64,000 nt of DNA from Paenibacillus sp. FSL K6-3182 (GCF_037976325.1 NZ_CP150265.1:5203501-5267500); one strand, 5' to 3'. Positions 1-9,144 are shown, counted from the stretch's first letter. A program made the numbers and translations. The notes: generated from the sequence alone by a model not told the origin.

Positions 1-88
1 ACGCCTTCGGCGTACTTTAGACGCTGAAGTAGCTTTGACGGTGAAATATAAGATAAGTAATAGAAAATGATATACTTTCTTATATTTC
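1..88 (+). repeat. Dispersed structured repeat, copy A (left edge may be cut)
   Basis: This is the first of three near-identical copies in the window; the others are at 2452-2537 and 35780-35876. It begins with a short hairpin (ACGCC-TTC-GGCGT) and has an AT-rich inverted repeat at its 3' end, where AAATATAAGATAAGTA can pair with TATACTTTCTTATATTT. Copies B and C have CAAGCAAAAA just before this point, so copy A probably starts about ten bases left of the window. It supplies a spurious ATG at 67 for the gene that follows. Confidence 0.75.
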
Positions 89-111
89 GCAAAATTCGGA
101 GGTGTATTACG

Positions 112-543
112 TTGTCGATATTAGAACAGCTAGTCACTAGCTTTATAGCTTCAGCAGCCTTCGGCCTCATCTTCAACGTACCGAAGCGAACGCTTGTGCA
201 CTGCGGCGTTGTTGGCATGATAGGCTGGTTCATTTATATTTCCTGCACAGAGCTGTCGCTGGATACCATTCCTGCGACGTTAATTGCTGCTTTTATCGTA
301 ACCGTAGTGAGCCAGCTATTCTCAAAGCTATACAAAACGCCCATCATCGTCTTCAGCGTATCCGGCATTATTCCATTAGTTCCCGGCGGACTCGCCTACG
401 ATGCTATGAGAAACGTCGTGGAAGACAATTATGACATTGCCGTGCAGCTAGCCGTAAAAGCATTCATGCTCTCAGGAGCCATTGCAATTGGCCTTATTTT
501 CTCAGAGGTCGTCAATCAGCTCATCCGTAAAACGGAACGTTAG
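112..543 (+). CDS. Threonine/serine exporter family membrane subunit (YjjB/ThrE C-terminal type)
   Basis: Small integral membrane protein of about 143 residues matching the YjjB-like half of split ThrE-type exporters (DUF3815/ThrE_2). Visible features are several hydrophobic helices and the typical N-terminal pattern SFIASAAFGLIFNVPKR, followed by a central PLVPGGLAYDAM loop. In the split family this subunit works with a YjjP-like partner whose gene is normally just upstream, outside this window. I place the start at TTG 112, because GGAGGTG at 98-104 is correctly spaced; the ATG at 67 lies inside the dispersed repeat and has no ribosome binding site. Substrate specificity is inferred from family only. 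Confidence 0.8.
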   Translation: MSILEQLVTSFIASAAFGLIFNVPKRTLVHCGVVGMIGWFIYISCTELSLDTIPATLIAAFIVTVVSQLFSKLYKTPIIVFSVSGIIPLVPGGLAYDAMRNVVEDNYDIAVQLAVKAFMLSGAIAIGLIFSEVVNQLIRKTER

Positions 544-549
544 CATAAT

Positions 550-1401
550 TTATTGAGATGGAATCGAATACCTGGAACGCAATATATTAGCCATTTCTAT
601 GATTTGTTCTTTTGTCGGCATTACAAGCTTCGACTCTGCTTCTCTCATACCCGCTTCCGTCTGCTGCGAAGCTATGACTCGTTTGACCGCTTTGACAAAA
701 GCATCTCCGGCTCCTGCGCCAAGCGGTGTCAATTGCTCCAAACTAGCCGTGCTTTCAGCAGCCACAAGCGGATAATCGTTTTCGTTTTCCCCCTGCGCAG
801 CTTTATCATAGAAGGATCGAACGAAGCTGGCCCGCTCCTGGCCAGATCCATCCGCTACAATAAAAGCTTGTACAATAAAGGCATGCGTCTGCCGACGCTG
901 TGCGATTCCGCAAAACTTATACCCGCCAATGCTCAAATCAAATTCGCCAGGACAATAAGCGCCTTTGATTTCCCCTTTATCTACCTTGCAGCTCGTCTCC
1001 TGTAATGCATGACGAATCAGCCCATACATTTTTTCAAAATCATCATGAAAATGAAAGGAGTCCAACGCCTTTTTCGGCATGATCAGCGATATATTAATGA
1101 CCCCCAAATCAAGCGGTACCGCAGCTCCTCCCGAATTGCGCACAGCAGTAGACCAGCCTTCCGATTGAAGAGCCATTTCAGCGTTGGCAGCGCCTGGCAA
1201 TCGGCTGTCGCGCAGTCCCATAACAAATGCTCTTGGGTGTCGCCAAATATGGCAAATGGCTGGACCTCCCTGCCCTGTTTTTCTGCAAAGCAGCTCATCC
1301 AGCGCAAATGGATATAACACATCTAATTCATCCAGCTCATTCATGCGGTCGAGCAGCAGCACATTTTCCAAACCATAATCCCTTATTGAATCCCGTTCCA
1401 T
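550..1401 (-). CDS. lipL: Octanoyl-[GcvH]:protein N-octanoyltransferase
   Basis: Lipoyl-assembly amidotransferase of the BPL/LplA/LipB superfamily, 283 residues. In Bacillus, LipL moves octanoyl groups from GcvH to E2 subunits of the 2-oxoacid dehydrogenases. The signature GAYCPGEFDLSIGG puts the catalytic cysteine at residue 150, the same number reported for B. subtilis LipL, and is followed by KFCGIAQRR. The N-terminal RNSGGAAVPLDLGVINISL segment matches the fatty-acyl binding half. It is convergent with the ThrE-type gene, with only six bases between the stops and no visible terminator. The start ATG has GAGAGGG upstream. Confidence 0.92.
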   Translation of the reverse strand: MERDSIRDYGLENVLLLDRMNELDELDVLYPFALDELLCRKTGQGGPAICHIWRHPRAFVMGLRDSRLPGAANAEMALQSEGWSTAVRNSGGAAVPLDLGVINISLIMPKKALDSFHFHDDFEKMYGLIRHALQETSCKVDKGEIKGAYCPGEFDLSIGGYKFCGIAQRRQTHAFIVQAFIVADGSGQERASFVRSFYDKAAQGENENDYPLVAAESTASLEQLTPLGAGAGDAFVKAVKRVIASQQTEAGMREAESKLVMPTKEQIIEMANILRSRYSIPSQ

Positions 1402-1575
1402 ATGTCGTCCAACCCTCTCTGCTAATCCCTTACTCCGTATACTTGCTAAGTTATATCTATTTTAACGATAAATGAGCAATCGCGCATCATTTATACCGCT
1501 CCCTTATTGCTAATGGTGAAAGCATTCACTACAATAAGGATATTGTCATGCAGCGCCAAGGGGGTAACATTAGAT

Positions 1576-2442
1576 TTGGAAGCAATAAATGAAAAAGTCG
1601 CATACGAAAACCCATTGCTGTCGCTGCGCGTTTTTCGCCCCATTCGCAGTCTGGACGGTTATACAAACTGGCATTATCATAAACAGGTTGAGCTGCTGCT
1701 CATTCTTGAGGGTGAGCTGGACGTTTACGTCGATGAAGAAAGCTTTCACCTGACGTCTGGCGACATCGTGCTTATCGGAGCTTCGGAGCTGCACTCCGAT
1801 CGCAGCCATAACTTGCTCGATTATATTGTGCTTCAATTCGATCTGGAACCGTTTTTTGATCAAAGCACGATTCCCTATATGCGGTACTTCTCAGAAACCC
1901 AAACACCGCTCAGTAAAGCGAATTATATTTTCCAAGAAAACAACACGGCAAAGCAGCAAGCTGTCTCTTACATTCATCAGCTATTGCACGAGACGACTCA
2001 TAAGGAAACTGGCTACGAGCTGGCAGTCAGCGTTTTAGTCAAGCAAATATTGCTGCTTTTGCTTCGCAACGACAGCCGCAAAGTGTTGATTGAGCAAGAT
2101 AACTTTGAGCGCATTCGCCTGAAACCGGTGCTCGATTATATCGAAAATCATCTGACGGATCGTATCCAAGTTGAAGAGGTTTGCAAGATCGCCAATATGA
2201 GCTATTATTACTTCGTAAAATATTTCAAAAAAACGATCGGGCTTTCCTTTACGGAATATGTGAATTATCGCAAGGTGAAATGGGCTGAACGAATATTGCT
2301 GACGAAGGATTTGAGCATTTCGGAGGTTGGTGAGCGAATCGGGATGCCGAATATGGCACATTTTTATAAAATGTTTAAAAAATACAACGACTGCTCGCCT
2401 AAGCAATTCCAGCGTAAGATGCTTGTGCTTAACCGGCAATAG
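1576..2442 (+). CDS. AraC-family transcriptional regulator with cupin sensor domain
   Basis: Regulator of about 288 residues. The N-terminal half is an AraC-type cupin (NWHYHKQVELLLILEGELDVYVDEE, then a GDIVLIG strand) likely to bind a small ligand, often a sugar. The C-terminal hundred residues are a double helix-turn-helix (VEEVCKIANMSYYYFVKYFKKTIG and the second recognition segment ending MFKKYNDCSPKQFQRK). The upstream TTG at 1507 lacks a ribosome binding site, whereas TTG 1576 follows AAGGGGG at about ten bases, so I prefer 1576. No adjacent transporter or hydrolase identifies its target. It is divergent from lipL. Confidence 0.85.
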   Translation: MEAINEKVAYENPLLSLRVFRPIRSLDGYTNWHYHKQVELLLILEGELDVYVDEESFHLTSGDIVLIGASELHSDRSHNLLDYIVLQFDLEPFFDQSTIPYMRYFSETQTPLSKANYIFQENNTAKQQAVSYIHQLLHETTHKETGYELAVSVLVKQILLLLLRNDSRKVLIEQDNFERIRLKPVLDYIENHLTDRIQVEEVCKIANMSYYYFVKYFKKTIGLSFTEYVNYRKVKWAERILLTKDLSISEVGERIGMPNMAHFYKMFKKYNDCSPKQFQRKMLVLNRQ

Positions 2443-2451
2443 TCTGCTTAT

Positions 2452-2537
2452 CAAGCAAAAATGCCTTTAGCGTCCTTTGGATGCTGAAGCAGCTTTGAGG
2501 GAGAAATATAAGATAAGTAGGAGAAAATGAATACTTC
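2452..2537 (+). repeat. Dispersed structured repeat, copy B (degenerate)
   Basis: Second copy of the repeat seen at 1-88 and 35780-35876. It starts with the shared CAAGCAAAAA and keeps the central GAAATATAAGATAAGTA block. The first hairpin is mutated, and the right arm of the AT-rich inverted repeat is mostly lost, so this copy looks decayed. It lies between the AraC-type gene and the PhoP terminator. Confidence 0.7.
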
Positions 2538-2544
2538 CATTAGA

Positions 2545-2585
2545 AAAAGCTCGTCCACCCTATAATTTCGGGGTAACGAGCTTTT
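2545..2585 (-). terminator. Rho-independent terminator overlapping the phoP-type stop codon
   Basis: AAAAAGCTCGT pairs with ACGAGCTTTTT, with an extra inner stem (ACCC/GGGT). On the minus strand the left arm is encoded by the last codons of the response regulator gene, the TAG stop lies in the loop region, and a T-run follows. The symmetrical A/T flanks would also stop transcription from the plus-strand AraC-type gene. Confidence 0.85.
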
Positions 2586-3282
2586 TTGGCATAACGAGTT
2601 TATAACCTACACCACGGATCGATTCGATTTGTACAGATTGCTGACCAAGCTCCAGCTTCTTCCGCAATGAGCTCACATGAACATCAACCGTACGCTGGCC
2701 GCCGATATAATCGAAGCCCCACACGACATTCATAAGATCATCCCGCGTAATTACCATGCCTGGACGCTGTACTAAATAAAGCAGAACCTCGAACTCCTTC
2801 GGTCTAAGCGGAATCGTATCGCCGTTTAAGATGACCTCATACTTCTCGGGGTAGATGGACAAATCACCAGCTGTGATGACTTTCTCTGAAGACTCGATCG
2901 GCTTGCTATCATCAAGCTGTGTCCGACGAAGCACCGCGGATACGCGTGCTAGAAGCTCAGCCACGCCAAACGGCTTCGTAATATAATCATCAGCACCATG
3001 CTTCAGTCCTTGCACAACCTCTTCTTCCGCATTGCGAGCTGTTAAAATAATGACCGGTGTTCTTACGCCATTTTGGCGAAGACGGTTTAATATTTCAAAG
3101 CCGTTCATGCCAGGAAGCATGATATCTAAGATGACCAAATCGAAATTGCGCTGCAAAGCCGTCTGCAAGCCTTCCCCGCCATGATCGATAACGGTCGTTT
3201 CATAGCCCTCTTGGGTCAAATTGTACGACAAAAGCCTTGCTAATGTCGGTTCATCTTCAATGACGAGCACTTTATGCGACAT
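2560..3282 (-). CDS. phoP: PhoP/PhoB-type response regulator (OmpR family)
   Basis: DNA-binding response regulator of 240 residues. The receiver domain has the acidic pair EDE near residue 10, the phosphoacceptor aspartate in LVILDIMLPG (about residue 53) and the conserved lysine in ITKPFG. The C-terminal winged helix ends with the OmpR signature TVDVHVSSLRKKLE and RGVGYKL. It resembles PhoP/PhoB phosphate regulators. The gene is 109 bases downstream of its presumed kinase and has GGAGGTAAC before its ATG. No pst or phosphatase genes are nearby, so the phosphate role rests on sequence resemblance alone; other OmpR regulators are possible. Confidence 0.75.
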   Translation of the reverse strand: MSHKVLVIEDEPTLARLLSYNLTQEGYETTVIDHGGEGLQTALQRNFDLVILDIMLPGMNGFEILNRLRQNGVRTPVIILTARNAEEEVVQGLKHGADDYITKPFGVAELLARVSAVLRRTQLDDSKPIESSEKVITAGDLSIYPEKYEVILNGDTIPLRPKEFEVLLYLVQRPGMVITRDDLMNVVWGFDYIGGQRTVDVHVSSLRKKLELGQQSVQIESIRGVGYKLVMPKKLVTPKL

Positions 3283-3304
3283 GTTACCTCCAACCTGGCG
3301 AATG

Positions 3305-3323
3305 GCGGCGCCAAAGACGCCGC
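3305..3323 (-). promoter_or_regulatory. GC-rich hairpin in the kinase/regulator intergenic leader
   Basis: GCGGCG and CGCCGC form a compact stem with a seven-base loop just upstream of the response regulator ribosome binding site. No T-run follows in the direction of transcription, so it is not a standard terminator. It could affect mRNA stability or translation of the regulator; function is unknown. Confidence 0.45.
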
Positions 3324-3391
3324 ATCCGCATATTTAGAACGTTTAGCTTTAGTTTATCACGGATTCATGAAGAATAGGTAAATCTTTTTTT

Positions 3392-5167
3392 CTATTGCAG
3401 TACAGGCAGCTCGATCGTGAATGTAGATCCTACACCAACGTCACTTGTTACAGTAATTGTACCTTTATGAAGCTCAACGAGATGCTTAACGATCGATAAT
3501 CCAAGCCCCGTACCGCCTGAGCTGCGCGAACGTGCTTTGTCTACGCGATAAAACCGTTCAAATATACGCGGCAGATCCTTTTTCGGAATACCGATGCCGG
3601 AATCGCTAATTTGAATGCGAATATGATCATCGCCCAAACCTTCAACCTTTAAGGATACTCTGCCCCCTTCAGGCGTATAGTTAATCCCGTTCGATAACAA
3701 ATTCATAATGATTTGACGCAAACGATCCTCATCGGCTTCAACATAAAGACCCGGCTCGATGTTCATGCTGAGCTCAATTCTTTTGCGTACCGCTTCTGAT
3801 TCCATCAGCTTAATCGATTTGTGAACGAACGTATCCACTTCTACAGGCGAGAACACAAGCGGCACTCGCCGTGACTCGATTTTGGACAGCTCCAATATAT
3901 CTCCGATCAATCGGTTAAGCCGATCTGACTCATCAAATATAATTTGCAAGAAAGAACGTGCTGTTTCCTCATCGTTAACCGCGCCGCCAAGCAGCGTCTC
4001 AGCAAAACCTTTTACTGCAGTAATCGGCGTTTTCAGCTCATGGGAGACGTTTGCGACAAATTCACTGCGCATCCTCTCCAATCTGCGAATAGCGGAAACG
4101 TCCTGCAATACGAGCAGCACTCCAGAGAAATCATTCCCCTCCGGATGAATCGGCACCAGATTAAGCTCCAGCAGCCTCTCCTCTGGAAAATAAAACGTAA
4201 TTTCCTCACGCAGATGCTGTTTGCTTTTAAGACCCTCTTGAATCATTTGCGACAGCTCGTATTGCTGCTTCGCTTCTGCATAATGACGGCCAACGAGCTC
4301 ACGAGCGGAGAAGCCGAGCACTTCCTCTGCACGTCTGTTCATCAATACGATTTTTCCATTTAGGTCAATCATGACGATTCCATTAATCATATTATCAAGA
4401 ACACTCTCAAGCTGATTCTCATTTTGTTGGATACGCGTCATTTGAACTTGCAAGCTGTCTGCCATAGCATTAATAGCATTTCCAAGCTCACCAATTTCAT
4501 CTTGCTTCATCACTTTTACTCTTGCCAAATAATCCATATTTTTGATGCGTTTAGCAACCTTCGTAATTTGCTCCAGCGGTTTTGTCAGACCAAGTGCCAG
4601 GCGGTAGCTAATAAAAGCTGCAATAAGGAAAAGTACAAGCAAGCCTAAGAACAGCATCATCGTCAATTGACGTATGCTTTCATCAACTTCCTTCAAACTC
4701 ATCGCAAGGCGAATCACATCAGGCGCTTGACCCGGCACCACCGTTACAGGAATAGCAACATACATCATATTTTGTCTAACCGTTTCACTAGCCCGAATCG
4801 ATCTTCCTGTTCCTGTAGCCAATGCTTCCTTAATTTCGGTACGGTTTAGATGATTGTCCATATCCCGAGGATCTCCATTTGAATCACCTAACACGACACC
4901 GTCATTGCGAATAAAGGTTACTCGAGCACCCGCATAACGCTGGAGCTCCTTTGCCTCATTTGTATAATAGTCATATAAGGAGGAAATTTCACCTGATTTC
5001 CAATTCATTTTTGCCGAGATGATCTGCATCTCACGAACCATATTGTCTTCAAGCGCTTTGATATGGTTTTCTTTGAACGTTTTGACCATAAATAATCCTG
5101 CTGCACTGACCGATAATGCGATCATCGCAATCATGATGAGCGTCAGCCTAGTGCGGAAGCTGTTCAT
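3392..5167 (-). CDS. phoR: PhoR/PnpS-type membrane sensor histidine kinase
   Basis: Kinase of about 591 residues. Domains in order: an N-terminal transmembrane helix, an extracytoplasmic sensor of about 130 residues, a second membrane helix, HAMP, a PAS domain (MINGIVMIDLNGKIVLMN), HisKA with the phospho-accepting histidine in FVANVSHELKTPI, and a HATPase with N, G1 and G2 boxes (GTGLGLSIVKHL). This layout is that of PhoR/PnpS kinases. The second ATG (5167) fits AAGGAG better than the ATG at 5173. It follows the symporter-like gene by 38 bases and precedes the response regulator, the reverse of the usual regulator-first order. Confidence 0.78.
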   Translation of the reverse strand: MNSFRTRLTLIMIAMIALSVSAAGLFMVKTFKENHIKALEDNMVREMQIISAKMNWKSGEISSLYDYYTNEAKELQRYAGARVTFIRNDGVVLGDSNGDPRDMDNHLNRTEIKEALATGTGRSIRASETVRQNMMYVAIPVTVVPGQAPDVIRLAMSLKEVDESIRQLTMMLFLGLLVLFLIAAFISYRLALGLTKPLEQITKVAKRIKNMDYLARVKVMKQDEIGELGNAINAMADSLQVQMTRIQQNENQLESVLDNMINGIVMIDLNGKIVLMNRRAEEVLGFSARELVGRHYAEAKQQYELSQMIQEGLKSKQHLREEITFYFPEERLLELNLVPIHPEGNDFSGVLLVLQDVSAIRRLERMRSEFVANVSHELKTPITAVKGFAETLLGGAVNDEETARSFLQIIFDESDRLNRLIGDILELSKIESRRVPLVFSPVEVDTFVHKSIKLMESEAVRKRIELSMNIEPGLYVEADEDRLRQIIMNLLSNGINYTPEGGRVSLKVEGLGDDHIRIQISDSGIGIPKKDLPRIFERFYRVDKARSRSSGGTGLGLSIVKHLVELHKGTITVTSDVGVGSTFTIELPVLQ

Positions 5168-5205
5168 TAACATTCACTCCTTATGTTTAATCATGCACAC
5201 ATCGT

Positions 5206-6183
5206 TTATGGTACATGCGTCGCAGTACTTTCGCTACCCTTGTGATTATTAAGTTTTTGTAAAACATAATGGTACACTGTTGCTAAAGGCTGCTGAATAA
5301 GAATCGACAACACAACAGGCACAACAGCTATTGGACTGAAATAACCGAGCGCCAGCACAATGCCAAGAGAAATGTTGCGCATTCCTGTTGCATAGGAAAC
5401 GGTCACCTGCTGCTCGTGTTTGCGAAGCGGCGCCGTTCCAATGTAGCCGAAGGCGTAACAAGCACTAACCAGCAGCACAACAATCGGAACGAGCAGCAGC
5501 ATATCCTGCTTCAGCTCTCCTAAATGAGGCGCAATAGCCGATGCATTTAACGCGACAACACCGACGAAACAAAGCTTGGAAAGCGGTGCTGTAAAGGGCT
5601 GCACGATACTTTGAATACGTCCTCGACTCATTTGATTAAGGGCGACGCCAATGATCGTAGGAAGTACAATAATAACGAGTAAATCAACAATAATAGGTCC
5701 TGCCTTCACTTCAACAGCGGAGTCAAAAAACAGATGGATACCCGCCGGCACTACCAGTGGACTAAGCGCTGAATCGAGCACAACCATGGCTAGCATAAGC
5801 GGAACGCTGCCTCCTGACATGCCAACCCATAGCACGGTAGACACTCCGATTGGTATAAGCGTAAACAAAACGAGGCCCACCACATAGGGCGAATCTGCAC
5901 CAAATGCGAGTGCCCCAAGTCCATAGGCTACCAGCGGAGATACGACATGAGCAATCAAAAAGGTAAGCCCCATAATGCCCGGCCGCTTCAATACCTCTCG
6001 CAATTGTCCTAATCCGCAGCCAATAGCCATCGTTAGCGTGACATAGGCAAATAAGTAAGGAACCATTTCAATTAAAGGCTGAAGCTGTGTTGCAAATAGA
6101 AAGCCAAGTATCAACGATCCTGGAATAATGATGAACATCCATCTCTCAAATTGCTGGTTAAAAGCTAAACCCCATTCACGCAT
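5206..6183 (-). CDS. Bile acid:sodium symporter family (BASS/ACR3-like) transporter
   Basis: Integral membrane protein of about 325 residues with roughly ten hydrophobic helices and the family pattern of paired Gly/Pro-rich segments (FTLIPIGVSTVLWVGMSGGSVPLMLAM and SYATGMRNISLGIVLAL). Proteins of this superfamily move organic anions, arsenite or keto acids with sodium; the substrate here cannot be told from sequence. I use the ATG at 6183 because GAGGG precedes it; a longer upstream reading would run into the divergent HD gene. It probably begins an operon with the PhoR/PhoP-type pair, which is unusual company for a phosphate sensor. Confidence 0.78.
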   Translation of the reverse strand: MREWGLAFNQQFERWMFIIIPGSLILGFLFATQLQPLIEMVPYLFAYVTLTMAIGCGLGQLREVLKRPGIMGLTFLIAHVVSPLVAYGLGALAFGADSPYVVGLVLFTLIPIGVSTVLWVGMSGGSVPLMLAMVVLDSALSPLVVPAGIHLFFDSAVEVKAGPIIVDLLVIIVLPTIIGVALNQMSRGRIQSIVQPFTAPLSKLCFVGVVALNASAIAPHLGELKQDMLLLVPIVVLLVSACYAFGYIGTAPLRKHEQQVTVSYATGMRNISLGIVLALGYFSPIAVVPVVLSILIQQPLATVYHYVLQKLNNHKGSESTATHVP

Positions 6184-6298
6184 GATCTTTCCCTCATTTA
6201 CCTCTTCTAGTCGATTTTGTACATAAGCTATATAATAACATAGACACTCCGCACATGAACGGAAACTCTTGAACTTCGACAAAAAAGGAGCCCGATTT

Positions 6299-7441
6299 AT
6301 GAAAAACGGTAAATTCACCAATACAATTATTCGGATGCAATATGTACCAAGATGGAGCGAATATGCTCCACGATTTGAGGATAACGCCTCCGCTCATAGC
6401 TTTAGATGCGCTGCATTGTCTATTTTGATTGGTATTATTGAAGAAAAAATATTCAAGCAGCCGTTAGATAAGCTGAAGCTTGTAGGAAGATGCTTATGGG
6501 GTGATCTCAAAAACACGGGCACCGGCTCCATTAAACATGTCACCAAAAAAGAATCGCTCGTTATGAATCATATCCGAGACTTCGAGATGGAACTTAGCAA
6601 GGAGATTGTCTCGTACCTATCCAAGTCTCTACAGGCAAAAGCTTTCGATTTTATCGTCCATGCACAAGATGATTCACCTATTGGACGATTAGTTGATGCC
6701 ATCGATACGCTGGATGCCTATTTGTATTGCCACAGAGAATCCCGGTATGACACGAATCCTTTCTTTCATGCCAAATATAAGGAGCTCGAACAAGTGCTGC
6801 GAAGCACAGAGCTTCCATCCATACACTGGCTGCTCGATGAATACGATAAACATGATGGCTTTTATGAATTTATCCAATACATTATGAATCTCGATACCGT
6901 AAAAAGATGGAACGGCAGCTATAATCTCGTTCCTGACAATGATGCGACACATTCCTTCCGAGTCGCTTCACTTGCTTTGTTTAATGGGCTGCTTGAAATC
7001 GAGCGCTTCGGCAATAAAAATATCGATCTCTTTAAGCTGCTCGCCAAAGCTGCCCTTCATGATTTGCCTGAAGCTTTATCCGGCGATGTCGTATCAAATT
7101 TCAAGCACAATAATCCAGACATCAAACACGCTTTCGAGCAATACGAGAAAGAAACCGCTCAGTTCATGATTAATAAGCTTCCATCGTTTTTTCATGAAGA
7201 TATGACCGAATTCATAGTACACAGCAAGTCAGCAGATGCAAATGGCGAGCTCGTTGATATTTCCGACAAGCTGGACGCCTTAATCAAAGCAAGCCTTGAG
7301 ATGCGAAATAACCCTCATTACGCTGATACTTATTATAACCAGCTGGTGAAGGTTCAGCATCGCTATGAGAATGACTGTGTTGTTTTTTTCCTGGCTTATA
7401 TTTTGCATGATTTAACCTATTCCAATTTAATTGGACAATAA
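6299..7441 (+). CDS. Tandem HD-domain protein (two YfbR-like domains)
   Basis: Protein of about 380 residues made of two YfbR-like HD phosphohydrolase units. The C-terminal unit keeps all metal ligands: the histidine in ATHSFRVA, the HD pair in AALHDLPEALSGD, and the distal aspartate in LVDISDKLDAL. The N-terminal unit has the same layout (SAHSFRCA and LVDAIDTLDAY), but the HD pair reads WGD, so a metal ligand is lost. YfbR proteins are 5'-deoxynucleotidases, so a nucleotide phosphohydrolase activity in the second half is plausible. AAAAAAGGAG precedes the ATG at 6299. It is divergent from the symporter gene. Confidence 0.82.
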   Translation: MKNGKFTNTIIRMQYVPRWSEYAPRFEDNASAHSFRCAALSILIGIIEEKIFKQPLDKLKLVGRCLWGDLKNTGTGSIKHVTKKESLVMNHIRDFEMELSKEIVSYLSKSLQAKAFDFIVHAQDDSPIGRLVDAIDTLDAYLYCHRESRYDTNPFFHAKYKELEQVLRSTELPSIHWLLDEYDKHDGFYEFIQYIMNLDTVKRWNGSYNLVPDNDATHSFRVASLALFNGLLEIERFGNKNIDLFKLLAKAALHDLPEALSGDVVSNFKHNNPDIKHAFEQYEKETAQFMINKLPSFFHEDMTEFIVHSKSADANGELVDISDKLDALIKASLEMRNNPHYADTYYNQLVKVQHRYENDCVVFFLAYILHDLTYSNLIGQ

Positions 7442-7457
7442 ATGTTCCATACAAAAT

Positions 7458-7481
7458 GGCCGCGAGATATATCTCGCGGCC
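7458..7481. terminator. Perfect palindromic terminator between convergent genes
   Basis: A 24-base perfect palindrome (GGCCGCGAGATA and its complement) sits 16 bases past the HD gene stop and 15 bases past the NagZ stop. The T-tracts on either side are modest, so it is probably a bidirectional terminator of intermediate strength. Confidence 0.75.
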
Positions 7482-7496
7482 CAGCTTTGGTTTATA

Positions 7497-9113
7497 TTAG
7501 CTATGAATAGCAGCACTCCAGCCGAATGGGTACGCAGCCGAAATTTCTAACGGCAGCTTGCCTTGCGGCTTAAGATCACCTAACAATACTCTCGCAGCAG
7601 CAGCTAGCGCGAGTGGACGACACTCATACACTGCCATGTACGTTTTTACTTCCGGGTATAGCAATAGATCAAGCGGGTTCCGAACCGACACAGCTATCGT
7701 ACGCTCCGGTGCCAATTTTACGACCTCGCGTGCAATATCGCGCTCTACGGGATGCTTGGAAGCGTCGTAAGTGACAACGACGATTTGTGAGAATGTTTCC
7801 AAATCAGCGAGTGGATGATCATCATCCATTTGACGCTCGACGATATTAGCTCCATACTCTCCAAGAAAGTGACCTAATGAGCCGTCACCTGAAAGCATTT
7901 CGTCAGCCACCGAAACAGGGACAATTTTGGGCCACAATACGAGCGTGCTTTTCTCGCGGCTTAATGGCAGCAATGGCCCATCGTCTTTTACTAATGTAAC
8001 TGAAGCCTCGCTCCATTTAATTGCAACAGCTCGATTTACTTCCGTACCAATTTCCCACTCCACTTGTGACCACGGCAGCAATGGCTCCTCAAGCACAAGC
8101 TTCTCCTTAAGTGTCATGATCCGATTAAGCGCCTCGTTAATACGAGCTTCTGCAAGCTCACCGTTCTCAACAGCACGCACAACGGCTTCAAGGGCAGCCC
8201 ATTGTTTATCAAATGTATGGCTGATCAGCACCATATCGGCTCCCGCTTGCAGCGCTTTAATAGCGCCCTGCTCTGGACCATAGGTTTTATCAATCGCATC
8301 CATCTCTAAACAATCTGTCACAACAATCCCGTCATAACCAAGCTCTTTGCGCAGTAAACCCGTGATGACAGGCTCAGACAAAGTCGATGGCACGCCTGAT
8401 GGATCAAGCGCCGGCAAGCAAACATGTGCTGTCATAATGCAATCCGTGCCTGCTTCAATTGCAGCCAGGAACGGCTTCAACTCAATCGCGTCTAACCGAT
8501 CACGCCCATGCAGCAATATCGGCAGCGCATGATGGGAATCCACCGCCGTATCGCCATGCCCTGGAAAATGTTTAACAGTCGCTGCAACTCGTGCAGCTTG
8601 ATAGCCTGCTACTGCGGCTGCTCCGAGTTCCGCAACGACATCAGAGCGGTCGCTATACGAACGTACATTAATAACAGGATTATCCGGATTATTATTAACA
8701 TCAATACAAGGCGCATAATTCATCGTAACACCCAATTGACGAAGCTCTTCACCACATACAAATGCTGTCTCTCTAGCGCTCTCCTTATCGCCGGTTGCAC
8801 CAAGTGCCATGTTGCCCGGCATAAGTGTTACACCGTCAACTAGTCTTGCAACCATGCCGCCTTCTTGATCAATCGCTACGAATAGAGGCGGATTGCCAGC
8901 TTTTCTTGCGATGCTTTGAAGCTCGCCGCTAAGCTTGTGCACCTGCTTAGCATCCTTCACATTGCGGGAAAAATAGATCGTTCCGCCAATGCCGCTCGTT
9001 TCAATTAACTGCTTAATTTGCGCCGTTGGCTCAAAGCCATGAAAGCCAAATACAAATAATTGTCCAACCTTCTTCTTCAAGCTCCAGTTATCCCACTCAC
9101 GCGTTGTCGTCAA
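7497..9113 (-). CDS. nagZ: Beta-N-acetylhexosaminidase, glycoside hydrolase family 3
   Basis: NagZ-type enzyme of 538 residues that removes terminal beta-linked GlcNAc from chito-oligosaccharides or muropeptides. The N-terminal TIM barrel has the signature KHFPGHGDT at residues 181-189, followed by the acid/base loop histidine (DSHHALP), and the nucleophile Asp267 in VVTDCLEM. A C-terminal domain of about 200 residues follows. No signal peptide is present, so it acts in the cytoplasm on imported sugars. It is last in an operon with an ABC importer and YesM/YesN regulators. Translation starts at TTG 9113, preceded by a GGGGAAG site. Confidence 0.93.
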   Translation of the reverse strand: MTTTREWDNWSLKKKVGQLFVFGFHGFEPTAQIKQLIETSGIGGTIYFSRNVKDAKQVHKLSGELQSIARKAGNPPLFVAIDQEGGMVARLVDGVTLMPGNMALGATGDKESARETAFVCGEELRQLGVTMNYAPCIDVNNNPDNPVINVRSYSDRSDVVAELGAAAVAGYQAARVAATVKHFPGHGDTAVDSHHALPILLHGRDRLDAIELKPFLAAIEAGTDCIMTAHVCLPALDPSGVPSTLSEPVITGLLRKELGYDGIVVTDCLEMDAIDKTYGPEQGAIKALQAGADMVLISHTFDKQWAALEAVVRAVENGELAEARINEALNRIMTLKEKLVLEEPLLPWSQVEWEIGTEVNRAVAIKWSEASVTLVKDDGPLLPLSREKSTLVLWPKIVPVSVADEMLSGDGSLGHFLGEYGANIVERQMDDDHPLADLETFSQIVVVTYDASKHPVERDIAREVVKLAPERTIAVSVRNPLDLLLYPEVKTYMAVYECRPLALAAAARVLLGDLKPQGKLPLEISAAYPFGWSAAIHS

Positions 9114-9144
9114 TGCTTCCCCATCCCTTCACTTATCAACCCTA

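Noticed and set aside
67..111. ATG at 67 as the start of the ThrE-type subunit
   Set aside because: It lies inside the dispersed repeat without a ribosome site; TTG 112 has GGAGGTG at proper distance.
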